6,218 bases of DNA from JAZRGE01 sp045644025 (GTDB lineage Bacteria; Bacillota; Clostridia; Oscillospirales; Acutalibacteraceae): assembly GCA_045644025.1 (NCBI GenBank), contig JAZRGE010000117.1, forward strand, positions 1 through 6,218. Direction: 5' to 3'. How positions within the stretch are numbered: position 1 is the stretch's first letter; the number at the start of each line of letters is the position of its first letter. Positions 5,082-6,218 of this stretch are shown here, piece by piece. The translations under genes were made by a program, and so were the position numbers. Under the pieces are notes generated by a model. The model was not told the DNA's origin and made no database searches. It saw nothing but the letters and a program-made list of their open reading frames with translations.

Positions 5082-5561
5082 ATGGTTAAGATCACTGTTA
5101 TCACCGTGGGAGGCCTTAAAGAAGCCTATTGGAAATCGGCGGCCGCCGAATATGTGAAGCGGCTTTCGGCCTTTTGCAATCTGGATGAAATTGAGATTTC
5201 TCCTGCATACTTGCCCGAAAACCCATCGGATATGCAGATAGCCGCTGCCCTAGAGGAAGAGGGCAAAAAAATAATTGCCAAGTTGCCTAAGCAGGCCAAG
5301 GTGTTTGCCATGTGTATAGAAGGCAAAGAGGTGGAAAGTGAGCAGTTCGCAAAGCAGATAAGCGATATCACTTCGCTTTGCGGCCATCTGGTGTTTATTA
5401 TCGGCGGCTCCTGGGGGCTTAGCGAAAGCGTTAAGAAATGTGCAGACTATCGAATGTCTATGTCTAAAATGACATTCCCCCACAGAATGGCAAAGATAAT
5501 GCTGCTGGAGCAAATATACCGTGCCTTTAAGATAAACGGCGGCGGCACATATCATAAGTAG
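5082..5561 (+). CDS. rlmH: 23S rRNA (pseudouridine1915-N3)-methyltransferase RlmH
   Basis: A 159-residue protein, the standard RlmH length, of the SPOUT (trefoil-knot) methyltransferase fold. RlmH dimers use S-adenosylmethionine to methylate pseudouridine 1915 in helix 69 of 23S rRNA on assembled 70S ribosomes. Diagnostic parts are the N-terminal MVKITVITVGGLKE, LVFIIGGSWG (103-112) lining the cofactor site, and MSKMTFPHRMAK with LLEQIYRAF (127-149). The family's C-terminal YHK ends the protein (157-159). The ATG lies two nt after the walJ stop, and its ribosome binding site (GAGG) is inside the walJ end, so translational coupling is likely. Confidence 0.95.
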   Translation: MVKITVITVGGLKEAYWKSAAAEYVKRLSAFCNLDEIEISPAYLPENPSDMQIAAALEEEGKKIIAKLPKQAKVFAMCIEGKEVESEQFAKQISDITSLCGHLVFIIGGSWGLSESVKKCADYRMSMSKMTFPHRMAKIMLLEQIYRAFKINGGGTYHK

Positions 5562-5571
5562 GAGATAAGTT

Positions 5572-6218
5572 ATGGATTATCAGAAGGAATCATTAAAACT
5601 CCACAGCCAATGGAACGGCAAGATCGAGGTTGTGTCCCGTGTGGCTGTGAATACCTCGGAGGAGCTGGCTTTGGCCTACACTCCCGGTGTGGCCGCTCCC
5701 TGCCTGGAAATAGAAAAGGATATTGATAAAAGCTACGAATACACACGCCGCCACAATCTTTGCCTGGTGGTTACCGATGGAACGGCGGTGCTTGGTCTTG
5801 GTGATATTGGCCCCGAGGCCGGAATGCCTGTGATGGAAGGCAAATGCGTGCTGTTTAAGGAATTTGGCGGTGTTGATGCTTTTCCCTTGTGCATTAAGAG
5901 CAAGGATGTAGATGAAATCGTGCATACCATAAGCCTTATCTCGGGCAGCTTCGGCGGTGTGAACTTAGAGGATATAAGTGCACCCAGATGCTTTGAGATT
6001 GAGCGGAAACTTAAAGAATGCTGTGATATTCCCGTTTTCCACGATGATCAGCACGGCACAGCGATTGTGACCCTTGCAGGCCTTACAAACGCACTTAAGA
6101 TAACAGGCCGAACAAAGGAAACCACGTCTATTGTGATGAGTGGAGCGGGTGCGGCCGGCGGCGCAATATGTATGCTGCTCCAACTGGCCGGTTTTAAGAA
6201 TATCGTGATGAGCGATAA
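5572..6218 (+). CDS. NAD(P)-dependent malic enzyme, N-terminal part (runs off the window)
   Basis: The first 215 codons of a bacterial-type malic enzyme (full length typically near 390-400 residues), cut by the right edge with no stop. Malic enzyme oxidatively decarboxylates L-malate to pyruvate and CO2 in the cytoplasm with a divalent metal. Visible motifs are the catalytic-Tyr segment YTPGVAAPC (36-44), VTDGTAVLGLGDIGP (67-81), MPVMEGK (85-91), LFKEFGG (94-100), the metal-binding LEDISAP (132-138) and FHDDQHGTA (156-164). The nucleotide-binding loop is SGAGAAGGA (190-198). Cofactor preference cannot be judged because the deciding residues lie at or beyond the edge. The ATG has AGGAG seven nt upstream, overlapping the rlmH stop. 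The 10-nt gap from rlmH indicates co-transcription. It is a central-metabolism gene riding with envelope and ribosome genes, with no obvious functional link. Confidence 0.93.
   Translation, partial: MDYQKESLKLHSQWNGKIEVVSRVAVNTSEELALAYTPGVAAPCLEIEKDIDKSYEYTRRHNLCLVVTDGTAVLGLGDIGPEAGMPVMEGKCVLFKEFGGVDAFPLCIKSKDVDEIVHTISLISGSFGGVNLEDISAPRCFEIERKLKECCDIPVFHDDQHGTAIVTLAGLTNALKITGRTKETTSIVMSGAGAAGGAICMLLQLAGFKNIVMSD

Noticed and set aside
1..6218. Mobile elements, CRISPR, tRNA or rRNA genes
   Set aside because: No transposase or integrase motifs, repeat-spacer periodicity, cloverleaf or rRNA-like sequence was seen on either strand.

Overview
The window carries mainly cell-envelope genes from what looks like a Gram-positive Firmicute, probably a Clostridia-class organism. 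The evidence is strong Shine-Dalgarno sequences, near-consensus sigma-A promoters, TTG starts, hairpin/U-tract terminators, and a walJ-rlmH pair like that of Firmicutes. Base composition is moderate and codons favour GCC/GGC, which would fit an Oscillospirales-like lineage. That placement is inference, since there is no rRNA or other marker to fix it.

Left edge (1-510): the 3' end of an unrecognised gene, then an inverted repeat and a rho-independent terminator. Directly after the terminator comes a strong promoter (TTGACA, 17 bp, TG-extended TCTAAT). It has no credible ORF behind it. It would drive a structured transcript of about 170 nt that ends at a strong hairpin plus U tract. This candidate small RNA is the most interesting unexplained item in the window. 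Its terminator also serves the convergent rodA-like gene.

Minus-strand operon (2753 down to 479): a near-consensus promoter, then a membrane-anchored GH25 muramidase-like protein, then 31 nt later a SEDS-family (RodA/FtsW/SpoVE) glycan polymerase. The operon thus pairs a predicted peptidoglycan hydrolase with a predicted peptidoglycan polymerase.

Plus-strand genes (2821 to the right edge): a perfect-consensus promoter divergent from the operon above, then murA (first committed step of peptidoglycan precursor synthesis). A hairpin with a poor U tract follows, then walJ/yycJ (metallo-beta-lactamase fold), rlmH (23S rRNA pseudouridine methyltransferase) and the N-terminal 215 codons of an NAD(P)-dependent malic enzyme cut by the window end. 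The last three genes are 2 to 10 nt apart and clearly co-transcribed.

Together, the divergent 2706-2947 region controls precursor synthesis on one side and glycan polymerisation/cleavage on the other. The protein-coding content consists of recognisable families. I see no mobile element, CRISPR array, tRNA, rRNA or obvious undescribed multi-gene system. Novelty, if any, lies in the small RNA, in sequence departures of the RodA-like protein, and in the RodA/GH25 pairing.
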